Part shown: piece by piece, positions 15,374-24,799 of the stretch
Position numbering within the stretch: position 1 is the first letter of the stretch
Layout of the letters: every line of letters starts with the position of its first letter
Origin: an uncultured Ruminococcus sp.
GTDB taxonomy: Bacteria > Bacillota > Clostridia > Oscillospirales > Acutalibacteraceae
Assembly (NCBI GenBank): GCA_902802795.1
Contig: CADCNI010000017.1
Span: 39,242-89,894, forward strand
DNA: 50,653 nt
Direction: 5' to 3'
The notes under the pieces: model-generated
The model's database searches: none
What the model saw: only the letters and a program-made list of their open reading frames with translations
Told to the model about the DNA's origin: nothing
Made by a program: the position numbers and the translations under genes

Positions 15374-18280
15374 ATGAAATTCATCCATAGAGCGGTCAGT
15401 CTGCTGTTGGCCGTCGTCTGTGCGGCCGGAGTGCTGGGCGGCTGTTCTTTTGGCGGCGAAAGCGACAAACTGGTGATTAATGAGATCATGACCAAAAACG
15501 CGTCGTTTCTGACAGACAGCGAGGGAGAAACCCCCGACTGGATTGAACTTTACAATGCAGGCAGCACCGATATTCATCTCAAAAACTGGTATCTGTCAGA
15601 CAATGACCGTGATCCCGGCAAATACGCTTTTCCCGATCTGACCATCAAAGCAGGCGATTACCGTCTGGTTTTTTGTGACGGTAAAGATTGGTATGATGTC
15701 GAGCATGACGAGATACATGCCAATTTTTCACTCGCGTCGCGCGGAGAAAGTCTCTATCTGATCAATCGCACCGGCAAGGTCAGCCGTGTGGATGTCGGAG
15801 AGAGTCTGAAGGATATCTCATTGGGGCGAACGAAGGACGGAACTTACTTATGGTTTGCCAAGCCATCTCCGGGCGAAAAGAATAACGGTGTTTGTGCGGA
15901 AAATCCTGAAGATGTGATTCAAAAGCTCGAAAAAGAGCTGATGATTACCGAATGCTGTTGTGCCAATGATTTTACCCTTCCGCTGGCAGACGGGAATTGT
16001 TATGGTTTTGTTACCGTCAAAAATATTTCCAAGAGCGTTGTCAGACTTTCCGATTATACTTTATCGGACGAGTCGTCAAAGGTGGAAAAATGGCATTTCC
16101 AAAAGGATGTGATGCTTCTTCCGGGAAAAACGCTGCGGGTATATTGTTCGGGACGCAATACAGTGGATGAGAACGGGAATATGCATACCTCTTTTCAGTT
16201 GAATGCCAAAGATCAGGCTGTGATTCTCGGATTGGCTGGTGTGCCGATGCAGACTGTTCGGCTCGAAAACTGTTTTGAGGGCGTTTACGCAGTCATCAAC
16301 CCAAAGGATGCGAGCATCGGATATTGTCGTTTGAATGACGAGAGCCATACCGTCTACGACAGTCCTCAGGAAGCGGTGCGCGTTCAAAATATGAGCGTCA
16401 TTATTAATGAGGTCAGTGCCGTGAAGGGCAACGGAGCACAGGAAAAGTGGGATTGGATCGAATTGTATAATCCGTCTGATAAAGATGTTTCTCTTGACGG
16501 ATGGCAACTGACTGACGGCAGCCCAAAAAGCACGCCATTTCAATTTCCTGATATCACTCTTCGGGCAGGCAACTGCCAGATCGTGTATTGTACTTCCGAA
16601 AATCACACGGAATATCCGGGGTCACTCTATGCCGGTTTTGATCTGAACAGCCATGGGGAAACAGTGTATCTCACCAATGCACAGGGAGTTCCGATGGATA
16701 TATTTGAAACCGGCAGACAACGCAGCGGCGTCACAACCGGCAGAGCCAAAGAGGGTACTGCCGAATGTGTTTTTTTTGACAATCCCACTCCCGGTCTTCC
16801 TAATGATGCCGTACCTCTGACGGGCTATGCCGGTAAACCACTGCTGAGCAATACGGGCGGTTATGTGTCTACTGGTACGACAGTCACCATACTGTCAGGA
16901 GAGGGCAATGCCACGTATCGTTATACTACCGACGGAAGCGTTCCTACGGAGCAGTCTCCGATATTCAGCCGTATAACGGTGAGTGAAAACACGGTGCTCC
17001 GCGTGCGTGCTTTTAAGGCGAACCGACTTCCCAGCGACGTTGCCACGGCTACCTTTATCAAAGGAAGCAAATCCGAACGTACACTTCCTGTTGTGTGTCT
17101 TGCGTCCGATCCGCAGGGTCTTTTCTCTACGCAGACCGGTATTTTTGCTTTTGGCACGCAGCATACCGGTGTATTTCCGTTTGTGGGCGCGAATTTCTGG
17201 CAGGACTGGGAGAGAGAAACGAATTTTGAATATTATGTGAACGGAGAAAAGGTCATTGACGAATTGGCAGGACTCAAGGTTTACGGTCAGTATTCCAGAG
17301 CTTACGATCAAAAAAGTGTCACGGTGAATTTCCGCAGTGATTACGGCTCCGATCATGTAACCTATCCGTTTTTTGAAAACAACGATCATACGGTGTTTGA
17401 CTGTCTGCTTTTAAGAGCAGGCGGACAGGATCAGAATATGACCCGCATTCGTGATCCTTACGCCGCGCAGGTCATGAAGGGACATACATCGCTGGTGTAT
17501 CAGGATTGGCAGCCCGTGGCGGTGTATATCAATGGACAGTATTGGGGTTATTATGATCTTCGTGAAAGAATCAATGCCGAATGGCTGGGAAGATACGGTG
17601 GTGTGGACGGAAACAACCTGGATCTGATCAAGGGCAACAGTACAGCCAAAGCCGGCACCAATGAGGCCTACCTTGATCTGGTTCATTTCGCTGCCACCCA
17701 TGATCTGACAGAAGAAACCAATTACAATTACGTGGCGAGCATGGTGGATATTGAAAACTTCATTGATTATTTGATTACCGAGATCTATTTTGCCAACGGC
17801 GATACCGGAAACATCAAGTTTTACCGGGAAAGAAGCAGCAGCGGCAAATGGCGCTGGATTATGTATGATTTTGATATGACTCTACGCAATGACGCGGTTT
17901 GGGATAGTTTGGATATGTTCGAGAAGCAGTTTAATCCGGCGGGTCACGGTTCCGAAAACGGTTTTTCCACAGAACTGAGGTGTGCGTTGCTGAAAAATCC
18001 GGATTTCCGGCAGCGGTTTATCGAACGCTTTGCCGAACATCTTAATTCCACTTTCCTGTCCCGCAATATGAAGCCCATTCTGGAAAGCATGGTGGCACGC
18101 ATGGATAACGAGATGCCGCGCCATTGTGATCGTTGGCAAAAGCCGGCTACTTATGAGGCATGGCAAAAGGAAGTACAGAATCTTTACCGTATCATTGACG
18201 GAAGAAATGAGCTTTGCCGCAGTCAGCTTAAACGATATTTTAAGATTTCGGATGAAGAGGCCCAGAGATGGGGCATTTAG
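15374..18280 (+). CDS. CotH-domain lipoprotein with lamin-tail domains
   Basis: The 968-residue protein has a lipoprotein signal with lipobox LGGC (Cys24). Two or three lamin-tail domains follow: VINEIMTKNASF...DWIELYNAG (about 33-160), a weaker copy (about 195-330) and VIINEVSAVKGN...DWIELYNPS (about 345-470). Then comes a chitobiase C-terminal-like/FN3 segment (TYRYTTDGSVPTEQSP, about 510-565) and a CotH kinase-like domain with YWGYYDLRERINAEWL and WRWIMYDFDMTL. CotH of Bacillus is an atypical protein kinase of spore coat proteins; here the lipid anchor and LTD domains point to the cell surface, as in many gut Clostridia. The signal and lipobox give confidence in the start at 15374. It is monocistronic, with its own promoter and a strong terminator. 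Confidence 0.9.
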   Translation: MKFIHRAVSLLLAVVCAAGVLGGCSFGGESDKLVINEIMTKNASFLTDSEGETPDWIELYNAGSTDIHLKNWYLSDNDRDPGKYAFPDLTIKAGDYRLVFCDGKDWYDVEHDEIHANFSLASRGESLYLINRTGKVSRVDVGESLKDISLGRTKDGTYLWFAKPSPGEKNNGVCAENPEDVIQKLEKELMITECCCANDFTLPLADGNCYGFVTVKNISKSVVRLSDYTLSDESSKVEKWHFQKDVMLLPGKTLRVYCSGRNTVDENGNMHTSFQLNAKDQAVILGLAGVPMQTVRLENCFEGVYAVINPKDASIGYCRLNDESHTVYDSPQEAVRVQNMSVIINEVSAVKGNGAQEKWDWIELYNPSDKDVSLDGWQLTDGSPKSTPFQFPDITLRAGNCQIVYCTSENHTEYPGSLYAGFDLNSHGETVYLTNAQGVPMDIFETGRQRSGVTTGRAKEGTAECVFFDNPTPGLPNDAVPLTGYAGKPLLSNTGGYVSTGTTVTILSGEGNATYRYTTDGSVPTEQSPIFSRITVSENTVLRVRAFKANRLPSDVATATFIKGSKSERTLPVVCLASDPQGLFSTQTGIFAFGTQHTGVFPFVGANFWQDWERETNFEYYVNGEKVIDELAGLKVYGQYSRAYDQKSVTVNFRSDYGSDHVTYPFFENNDHTVFDCLLLRAGGQDQNMTRIRDPYAAQVMKGHTSLVYQDWQPVAVYINGQYWGYYDLRERINAEWLGRYGGVDGNNLDLIKGNSTAKAGTNEAYLDLVHFAATHDLTEETNYNYVASMVDIENFIDYLITEIYFANGDTGNIKFYRERSSSGKWRWIMYDFDMTLRNDAVWDSLDMFEKQFNPAGHGSENGFSTELRCALLKNPDFRQRFIERFAEHLNSTFLSRNMKPILESMVARMDNEMPRHCDRWQKPATYEAWQKEVQNLYRIIDGRNELCRSQLKRYFKISDEEAQRWGI

Positions 18281-18302
18281 TATCCTGTTATGCGTAAAAG
18301 TT

Positions 18303-18345
18303 AAAAAGCACGCTTTTCCCGATGAAAGGGAAAAGCGTGCTTTTT
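18303..18345. terminator. Bidirectional terminator between cotH-like and dynamin genes
   Basis: A perfect 18-bp stem with a 7-nt loop; arms begin with AAAAA and end with TTTTT, so it works on both strands for the convergent genes. Confidence 0.93.
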
Positions 18346-18359
18346 CTATATGGAATGAA

Positions 18360-19955
18360 TTATTTTCCGTAAACCGTCAATTGCCGGACTTTTTCGCACA
18401 GGTCGATAAGGGTTTGTCTGTCTCGGATGGCCTGTTCGTAGCCTCCGTAAAACCCGTCGGTTTTCATACCGCCGTGTACCCGTTCAAGATAGGTGTCCCA
18501 TTGACGCAAAAGCCACGGAACGGGGCCGTTCCACACGGCTTGCACTGCGGGTTCCTGATAGCCGGCGTATTCCATTTCGCAGCCGTCGTCGATTTGAAAA
18601 CGGAATGTGGCGAAGCGAAAGAGTGTCACAAATAAGCGCTTGACCGGACCCCGTCGGCGGACGGGTTTTTTGACGAGAGGCGGAACGGTGAAATGAAGGG
18701 CAAAATATTCGCCGTTCAGGATATTGACCACCGTGTCAGCCGATGCAATGCCTTGTTGCGCACTGTAAGCGGCAATGTCTCCTATGAGCGCGGCAATCAT
18801 ACTGTTGGTAAGACGGGTTGCTTCCAATTGAAAGGAACTGGGATCGTGAAGCTGCATGATCTGCGCAGAGAGCGTACCCATGCGCTGACGCGCGAATTGC
18901 TGCGCGGCATAACTTGCTTCCCGGCGCTTGTCGGCAAATCGGTTCTGTTCGGTGCGGGCATTCCATTCCCGCTGCCTGACGGCAGCGCTGTTTTTATTTG
19001 TGAGTTCTGTGAGTTCGGCTTGCTGCTGTTGTGCCAGCCGGTCAAATACGGGCTGTATTTCCCGCAGACAGAGTGCCAGCGCCTTTTCGTCGGACTTCTG
19101 ACGGATTCGGCGGCGGATGCTTTCGTCCGAAAGTACAACGCGCAGTGTGTTTTCAAAGGCCTTGATGTGTTTTTCCGCATCAGGATAGCTGTCCGAAAGG
19201 GCGTTGCGATTGACCACGGGGAAGACAAAGCTGATATCCCCCGGAAAGACCGCCGCGTCGTTGCCTTTGTCTTTCATAAGGCGGTTGGCCTGTCGTATGA
19301 CGGCGTCGCAGTCCTCGACGGTGTTGAGGTTGTCCATGCGGGTGACCACCAGTGAAAAATGCCCCATGAGATCGTCAAGCTCTTGCAGGAGCTGGCGTTC
19401 AAAGATTTTGCCTAGTTGCAGCGCCGAGCAGCACATGACCGCCATATCTGATTCGTAGATAGCCTCGCGGCTCATGCGCTCGAGGTCGCCTCCCATTTCG
19501 TCGTTGAAGCCTGGAGTGTCGAGAAATTCCACCCGGTTTTGCAGAATTTTCGAGGGGACGGTGACGATCAGTTCGTGGGTATCGTAAACCAGTTGTTTTT
19601 GTCCTTTGATGAGCGCCTCAATGTAGTCCGTGGAAACAGCGTTTTCTCTGCCGCCCAGCCGATAGGCGCAGGCAACCTGTCTTCCGCCGCGAATGCGCGT
19701 CACCATCTTGGTAACGGGATTAACGCCTTCCGGCAGGTGAAAGGAAGAAGCCAGCAGAGAATTGATCAGGGAGGTTTTGCCGGAGGAAAACACACCGCAG
19801 AATACCACGCGAAAGGGTCTGGCACTGTCGGACAGCGCCAGACGATCCGCAATAATGCGGTATTTTGTAAGCTGTTCCTCCGTAAACATCGACCGGCAGA
19901 CAGGATTTGCATCGACGATGCGCAGAATTTCCGAAAGCGGCTGTTGTGCGGTCAT
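18360..19955 (-). CDS. Dynamin-like GTPase (third of cluster)
   Basis: A 531-residue protein with a complete GTPase domain: P-loop GVFSSGKT (residues 54-61), DTPGFNDEMGG as G3 and TRMDNL as G4. A long helical region with many Gln follows (about 300-400), typical of the dynamin stalk, and a segment VKKPVRRRGPVKRLFVTLF near 440 could touch membrane. Bacterial dynamin-like proteins (BDLP, DynA, LeoA) bind and remodel membranes with GTP hydrolysis. It is last in a four-gene operon: its ATG overlaps the stop of the preceding gene by 4 bp, which implies translational coupling. Confidence 0.87.
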   Translation of the reverse strand: MTAQQPLSEILRIVDANPVCRSMFTEEQLTKYRIIADRLALSDSARPFRVVFCGVFSSGKTSLINSLLASSFHLPEGVNPVTKMVTRIRGGRQVACAYRLGGRENAVSTDYIEALIKGQKQLVYDTHELIVTVPSKILQNRVEFLDTPGFNDEMGGDLERMSREAIYESDMAVMCCSALQLGKIFERQLLQELDDLMGHFSLVVTRMDNLNTVEDCDAVIRQANRLMKDKGNDAAVFPGDISFVFPVVNRNALSDSYPDAEKHIKAFENTLRVVLSDESIRRRIRQKSDEKALALCLREIQPVFDRLAQQQQAELTELTNKNSAAVRQREWNARTEQNRFADKRREASYAAQQFARQRMGTLSAQIMQLHDPSSFQLEATRLTNSMIAALIGDIAAYSAQQGIASADTVVNILNGEYFALHFTVPPLVKKPVRRRGPVKRLFVTLFRFATFRFQIDDGCEMEYAGYQEPAVQAVWNGPVPWLLRQWDTYLERVHGGMKTDGFYGGYEQAIRDRQTLIDLCEKVRQLTVYGK

Positions 19956-20551
19956 ATGTCTCCCTCGTTCCTGTCGTTGGGTTCCTGCTGCGGCGGGGTG
20001 TTGTCGTCCGAAGATGGGTTAGCGGGTTCATCAGCAGGGGCAGTTTCATATTTTTCACACACAGCGGTCAGCGTGTCCGCATACTCCCGCAGTTGTGCCA
20101 CATAGGCGTCCCTGACGCGTTTGGCTTCCGCCTCCTGAGCGGATGTCACCGAGCGGGCAAAGCCCAGCGTTGTCACGATAAATACGACAATGGCACTGAT
20201 GACAACGCGGATGGGGTTCCAGTGAAACAGCAGCAGAAGAACCGACGACAGGACGGCGGCAATCAATCCCAGCACCGCGCTCAGCCATATCGGTTTGACG
20301 GGCTGCGGCTCCACAGGGGAAAAAGTGAAGTCCCTCATGGTGTCGGTCAGTTCGCGGGACAACGCGCTGTTGCCCACCTGTTGCAGAATGATGCCCTCCG
20401 GATAGGCGACGCTTTGCCAGCGGTGCAGCCGCGTCTCATACCACTGCCGGAAACAGGCAGGCGCATCCCCTTTTTGCGTCAGACGGTCGTACTCCTGCGC
20501 AAAATCGCTATACAGATTCCGCCACTGTTCCTTGAATGTGTCGCTGTACAA
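19952..20551 (-). CDS. Two-TM protein of the dynamin operon
   Basis: A 199-residue protein with an N-terminal soluble helical part, two closely spaced TM helices (about 94-137: LSAVLGLIAAVLSSVLLLLF and VVISAIVVFIVTTLGFA), a charged coiled segment (AQEAEAKRVRDAYVAQLREYADTL) and an acidic Pro-rich tail. No family recognised. The start codon is TTG at 20551, supported by AGGGGGA about 10 nt upstream. Being between two dynamin-like genes and coupled to the downstream one, it is a candidate membrane partner or anchor. Confidence 0.75.
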   Translation of the reverse strand: MYSDTFKEQWRNLYSDFAQEYDRLTQKGDAPACFRQWYETRLHRWQSVAYPEGIILQQVGNSALSRELTDTMRDFTFSPVEPQPVKPIWLSAVLGLIAAVLSSVLLLLFHWNPIRVVISAIVVFIVTTLGFARSVTSAQEAEAKRVRDAYVAQLREYADTLTAVCEKYETAPADEPANPSSDDNTPPQQEPNDRNEGDI

Positions 20552-20575
20552 AGGTTGATTCCCCCTTCTTTTATG

Positions 20576-22699
20576 TTAAATGGCCATGCGTCTTATGTCG
20601 CTGTCGGAAAGTGCATGTCCGTCGAGCATCTGGTTGACATCGCTGATGTTACGCAGGAGGAGTTCTTTGATCTTGTTGGTGCGGGCGGTTTCGGTCTGGA
20701 GGTTGTCAGTATGGCTCTTGAGTTTCTGGATGGTATCATTGAGTCTGGCGGTGTAGTCGTCCGCCAGACCGCGGATACCGTCCGCCATCGAAGCGCCGGC
20801 GCGGGTGATAGCGGCGAGCTGCGCTTCCAGTTCCATGACATAGCGTTCCTGCTCCGCCTGCAATGCGGCCACTGTTTCGGTGCGCATGCCCAGCAGAATA
20901 TCGGCGGCGCGGGATTTTTTGTGCTCCTTGACGCCCCTGACCATGCTGATGACGCGATAGGCCATAATGCCCGCGCCGACCGGCCACGCTACGACGTAAA
21001 CCGCGATGTATTCGAGGAAGTTCTTAACGATAAAGTCCAGAATGGCCTTGCTGTTGGAGGTTCTGCCGTTGAGACCGCCGAGAATGATTTCGGGGTCAAG
21101 TCCGATGATGCCGAGGATGATCTGGAAGAGGTTCCCCTTGGTCATGTCACCGCTGTTGAAATCCTGGTCGCCGTGTCCCACCGTGCCGCCGAGAAGAGCC
21201 TGACGGAGATCATCTATGGAAATCGGCAGGTCGAGGCTTTCCATCTGCTCCTGCTGGACTGTGAGCTGCTTTTCAAGGGTATTGAGATACGCGTCGATAT
21301 TGGCACGCAGATTGTTGCCCATCTGATCGAATTCGTTTTTGACATACTGCTGCACCGCGTCGGCGAAGGGCTTGGTAACTTCTTTGACCTTGGCGTCGTT
21401 TTTCTTGTTCATGGTGAGTACCGCCATTTCTTTGAGGCCGAAAGGCACGCTTATGCGGGAGAAATGTGCATCCCATCCGGTGTTGATGCGGTTCATGCAA
21501 CTGGTGTATTCGCTCTTGGCGGAGGAAAGAATGCCAGCCACGCAGTTGCGGCAGCTTTCCTCGATCTGGGTGATAATCATTTCCAGACGGCCGCGCTTGC
21601 TTTCAAACTCATTGCGCTCGGCGATGAGCTGATCGGCGCCCTTGCGATAAGAGGCGAGAATTTCTTCGATTTTATCCATGGCGCCCACATATTTGCTGGC
21701 GAGCTGGGACATATAGCCGCGGAAGGCTTCCTTGTCGCGGTCATCAGCGGTAAGGTAATTGCTCAGGTCGTTCTCGAATTCCGGTACGCCTGTGATGGAA
21801 TCGTCGCACGGCATGGTTCCGAAAGGAGTCTGTACCTGTTCGCCTACGCGGGCGCAGAGCGAATGATAGGCGTCGGTGTAGAAAACACGGCTGTTGAAGA
21901 GTTCCTCGTCAAATCGGCCGCTTCTGTCGGTAAAGACGTCTTTGAGTTGCTGACGGACACTCTTTTTCAAATCCTCTTTGGACTGTTCGTCCAATGCGTC
22001 GAAGCGGTTGCAGACGAAGAAAATATTGCGCATATGCCGGCCCGCGTAATGGCTGGCGATGTACTCTTTGTCCTCGAGCATAAAGGGCATGGCGGAATTG
22101 ATCATGTAAACGATGGCGCTTGCGTTTTCGGCAAACTGACGGGCGGTCATGGTGTCCTCCACGGAGTTTTCGGTGCCGGGGGAATCCACAAGCTGCACCA
22201 GCGAACCGCCGATACCTTCGCCGGGCTGCTGGAGAACGACGTAGTCAATGTTGTTGAATTTATCGGGAGCGTCCTGACTGATGCGGAAGCTCTCAAAGAA
22301 TTCTTCCACGCTCATTTCACGGGACAGCTTCTGCCCCGTCTGGGTGTCGGTGGTCTTTTCATAGACGATGACTTTTTCATCCTGCCCGAAGACGATTTTG
22401 GTGATGACGGCCGTTTCCGCGGTAATTGCCATACGCAGCACTTTTTTGCGCATGAGGGCATTTAGCAGGGTGGATTTTCCCGCGCTGAAGCCGCCGGTAA
22501 AGAGTACCTGAAAGATACCCTGTTCCAGCTTGTCAATCTGTTTTTCCAGCGCTTCCTGTTCGACTGTCATTTGCAGTCCGGGAACAAAACCGTAGGTACC
22601 AGCCTTAGACTGGTCAGGCGCGCCCAGCATATCTGCGTAGACGCGCAAACAGCGCTGCATTTTATCGGAAAGTTCCCGTGAAGTTCTGTAATTATCCAT
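20576..22699 (-). CDS. Dynamin-like GTPase (second of cluster)
   Basis: A 707-residue protein. The P-loop is TGGFSAGKS (residues 68-76); G3 is DSPGTENSVEDT and G4 is NRFDAL. A long helical region follows, and a hydrophobic stretch around 575-605 (FLEYIAVYVVAWPVGAGIMAYR) fits the membrane-inserting paddle of bacterial dynamins. AGGAGG 10 nt before the ATG supports the start at 22699. It is 20 bp downstream of the pseudo-GTPase gene and 24 bp upstream of the two-TM gene. Tandem dynamin genes in bacteria often encode partners that act together. Confidence 0.88.
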   Translation of the reverse strand: MDNYRTSRELSDKMQRCLRVYADMLGAPDQSKAGTYGFVPGLQMTVEQEALEKQIDKLEQGIFQVLFTGGFSAGKSTLLNALMRKKVLRMAITAETAVITKIVFGQDEKVIVYEKTTDTQTGQKLSREMSVEEFFESFRISQDAPDKFNNIDYVVLQQPGEGIGGSLVQLVDSPGTENSVEDTMTARQFAENASAIVYMINSAMPFMLEDKEYIASHYAGRHMRNIFFVCNRFDALDEQSKEDLKKSVRQQLKDVFTDRSGRFDEELFNSRVFYTDAYHSLCARVGEQVQTPFGTMPCDDSITGVPEFENDLSNYLTADDRDKEAFRGYMSQLASKYVGAMDKIEEILASYRKGADQLIAERNEFESKRGRLEMIITQIEESCRNCVAGILSSAKSEYTSCMNRINTGWDAHFSRISVPFGLKEMAVLTMNKKNDAKVKEVTKPFADAVQQYVKNEFDQMGNNLRANIDAYLNTLEKQLTVQQEQMESLDLPISIDDLRQALLGGTVGHGDQDFNSGDMTKGNLFQIILGIIGLDPEIILGGLNGRTSNSKAILDFIVKNFLEYIAVYVVAWPVGAGIMAYRVISMVRGVKEHKKSRAADILLGMRTETVAALQAEQERYVMELEAQLAAITRAGASMADGIRGLADDYTARLNDTIQKLKSHTDNLQTETARTNKIKELLLRNISDVNQMLDGHALSDSDIRRMAI

Positions 22700-22719
22700 T
22701 TGATTTGGTCCTCCTTTTT

Positions 22720-24372
22720 TTACATCTGGCTCTGCAGGGAAGGTATGACCGATTGCAGATGTTCCTCGAGGAAGCGTCTGACTTCGGTTTTTTGCCCTTG
22801 CTCGATTTTCATGCGGTTGAGTTCGCCCTCCAGGCGATTGATAAGGTTATCGTAGGCGGCGCGGACGTTTTGCGAGCCTTCCTGAATCTGGCGATCAAAA
22901 CTCGCCTCCACATTCTGCACGATGATTTCTGAATTGGCGGCGCAGAGATTCTCGATCTGTTTGGCCATATCGGCGCGGGCGTTTTTGAGCTCGCTGTCTG
23001 TGCGGAATTTGCCGATGAATTTGGACGCGACGATGCTGCCCACCGCAAAGAGCGGATTGACAAAGAGCAGCGGTATGGAAACCAGCATCATACCGCGCGT
23101 CTCACGGCGAAGCTGCTGTGTTATCTGATTGATATTCACGCCCGAAAATTCCAACGGCGCGCGCACCGGCATGTTTTCGGCACGTTCAGCATAGGACGGT
23201 GCAAACGTAATGGCGCCATAGAGCGCTCGGCGTGTGGGTTCATCGAGGGCGGCAATCATATTGCCCGCATCCGCTTCCATCTGTTCGGTAAGTCTGGCGG
23301 AGACTTTTTGCAATTCTCCCTCGGTGGTTTCCGCGACCTTGGCGAGAAACGCGTCCCATGATCCGATGATGAACTGGTTGATCTCCGCGTCCATGGCGGG
23401 AAGCTGCTCCAGCGGATAGGTTTCCACCTTGGATTTGATGTTGCCTACCATACGCTGTCCGTAATCTCGGACGCTTTCGGACGCCATGACTTTGAGGCGC
23501 GTCAGTTCGTTGAACAGAATGCTCTCGGAAGCGAGCTGTCCGGCGGTTTGCAGAGACTTGCGCTGTTCTTCCAGTTTAGCGACCGCGTTGTCAATGGCGG
23601 AGGAACCGATAAGAGCGGTGCTCATGTAAGATTTTGTGCGTTCGGTCAGTTCGGTCAGACCGTTGGCGGCCACTCGCAGACTGCGGCTGGCCAGCACAGC
23701 AGGATCATTCAGAAACGCGTCCATCCATGCCATCGCTTCTGTGGGGCTATCAAATACCTGAGTGCTCATGCCCAGTCGGCGCAGTCCGGCGTTAATGGCG
23801 TCATTAACGGCCTGTACTTCCTCCTGTGTGTTGAGCAGATGCATACCCACGGTGGCGATGACGGGTTCGTTGGTGCCAAACAGCGGCTGACCGCATTCCC
23901 GCAGCCAGTTGCGTTCCAACTGGGTCATGGCCATGGTAGCGTTGATGACAAGACAGGCAATGTCGATTTCCTCTGCCAGAACAAACCATTTGTCGCGGGA
24001 TTTGACTGCGTCGCAGACCGCAATTCGTCTGGTCTGAAGCTTTTCACAGGGCAGTCCGTACACGGTGATGCCGTCGGGACCGCCGTCGATGAGAATGCCG
24101 GGGCTTCTGCTGTAGTCGAAGAGAATACAGGCGGGAGCGCCGTTTACTTTGGCCGCGAGTTCTTCGGGAATGGCAATGCCGGTAAAGTCATTGACAATGG
24201 CGAATCGTTCCGCGTGATTCATGTTGAAGCTGACAAGCGCCATGGTGGGCTTGTGTTCTTTTTCCAAGGCGCGGTGCAGCCGTGACGAGAGCGCCGAAAT
24301 ACCTGGTGCCTGCGTCTTTGCAGCAATCTGATCACAAGCAGCCGTGATGTTGGTGTATGTTTGTGCGTCCAT
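22720..24372 (-). CDS. Dynamin-like pseudo-GTPase (first of cluster)
   Basis: A 550-residue protein that follows the layout of its two neighbours but lacks GTPase motifs. At the P-loop position (about 48-57) it reads SFNMNHAER instead of GxxxxGKS; the DxPG region reads AVCDAVKSRD; the (N/T)KxD region reads TVGMHLLN. The phrase IDIACLVINATMAMTQLERNWL matches the neighbours' SAIVYMINSAMPFMLEDKEYI, supporting common descent. A hydrophobic paddle-like stretch (GMMLVSIPLLFVNPLFAVGSIVASKF) lies near residue 445. The start at 24372 has an AAGGAGG site upstream; an earlier in-frame ATG lacks support. Likely a non-catalytic partner of the two active paralogues, which is inference. Confidence 0.75.
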   Translation of the reverse strand: MDAQTYTNITAACDQIAAKTQAPGISALSSRLHRALEKEHKPTMALVSFNMNHAERFAIVNDFTGIAIPEELAAKVNGAPACILFDYSRSPGILIDGGPDGITVYGLPCEKLQTRRIAVCDAVKSRDKWFVLAEEIDIACLVINATMAMTQLERNWLRECGQPLFGTNEPVIATVGMHLLNTQEEVQAVNDAINAGLRRLGMSTQVFDSPTEAMAWMDAFLNDPAVLASRSLRVAANGLTELTERTKSYMSTALIGSSAIDNAVAKLEEQRKSLQTAGQLASESILFNELTRLKVMASESVRDYGQRMVGNIKSKVETYPLEQLPAMDAEINQFIIGSWDAFLAKVAETTEGELQKVSARLTEQMEADAGNMIAALDEPTRRALYGAITFAPSYAERAENMPVRAPLEFSGVNINQITQQLRRETRGMMLVSIPLLFVNPLFAVGSIVASKFIGKFRTDSELKNARADMAKQIENLCAANSEIIVQNVEASFDRQIQEGSQNVRAAYDNLINRLEGELNRMKIEQGQKTEVRRFLEEHLQSVIPSLQSQM

Positions 24373-24419
24373 CGCGTGATGCCTCCTTTGATGATAATGA
24401 ACAGGAATAGATTTGGAAA

Positions 24420-24559
24420 CACTATCCACAACTTAAGATTTATGATGGAACTCCCTCCGGCACTCACGTGCCACCTCCCTCAGGGAGGCATTATCGGCTC
24501 CCTCTTTGAGGGGGCTGTCGGCGTAGCCGACTGGAGGAGCGCTTAAGTTGTGGATAGTG
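24420..24559. mobile_element. 140-bp MITE with perfect 18-bp terminal inverted repeats
   Basis: CACTATCCACAACTTAAG at 24420-24437 is exactly inverted at 24542-24559, and GATTTGGAAA is directly repeated on both sides (24410-24419, 24560-24569) as a 10-bp target duplication. The interior holds several short palindromes (GGCACTCACGTGCC, CTCCCTCAGGGAGG, GTCGGCGTAGCCGAC) of the kind I recall as abundant repeats in Ruminococcaceae. No coding capacity. It sits in the 5' leader of the dynamin operon, 47 bp from the start codon. Confidence 0.92.
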
Positions 24560-24619
24560 GATTTGGAAATGAAGATAAAAACGAAAAATCCTCCGATTTT
24601 ATCCACATGATTTGACATC

Positions 24620-24648
24620 ATTTTATCATAGATAGGAGGAAAAATCAA
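24620..24648 (-). promoter_or_regulatory. Probable promoter of the dynamin operon
   Basis: Minus strand TTGATT (24648-24643), 17-bp spacer, TAAAAT (24625-24620). It lies upstream of the MITE, so the MITE would be transcribed as part of a ~240-nt leader. Confidence 0.55.
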
Positions 24649-24740
24649 TATAAATACGTCAAAAAATTGACTGAATATGGATAGTATCCATGAAAAGCGC
24701 CTTGACAAAAAAGGAAGTGCCGTAAAACATTCCGCACTTT

Positions 24741-24774
24741 TTGTCAGAAAAGAGAGGGTCCGGGGGTCTATAAT
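24741..24774 (+). promoter_or_regulatory. Upstream region of microprotein 1
   Basis: TTGTCA (24741-24746) and TATAAT (24769-24774) are separated by 22 bp, longer than usual. The block CCGCACTTTTTGTCAGAAA is repeated before microprotein 2 with the same spacing. Confidence 0.5.
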
Positions 24775-24799
24775 GATATGCGAAAGGACGGTGTGAGGA

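Noticed and set aside
19907-22465. Long plus-strand frame (852 codons) across the dynamin operon
   Set aside because: Shadow of three minus-strand genes with clear GTPase motifs, start sites and tight spacing.
24702-24730. TTGACA with AAACAT at 17 bp as an extra promoter for microprotein 1
   Set aside because: The -10 is poor and the unit is not duplicated before microprotein 2, unlike the TATAAT at 24769.
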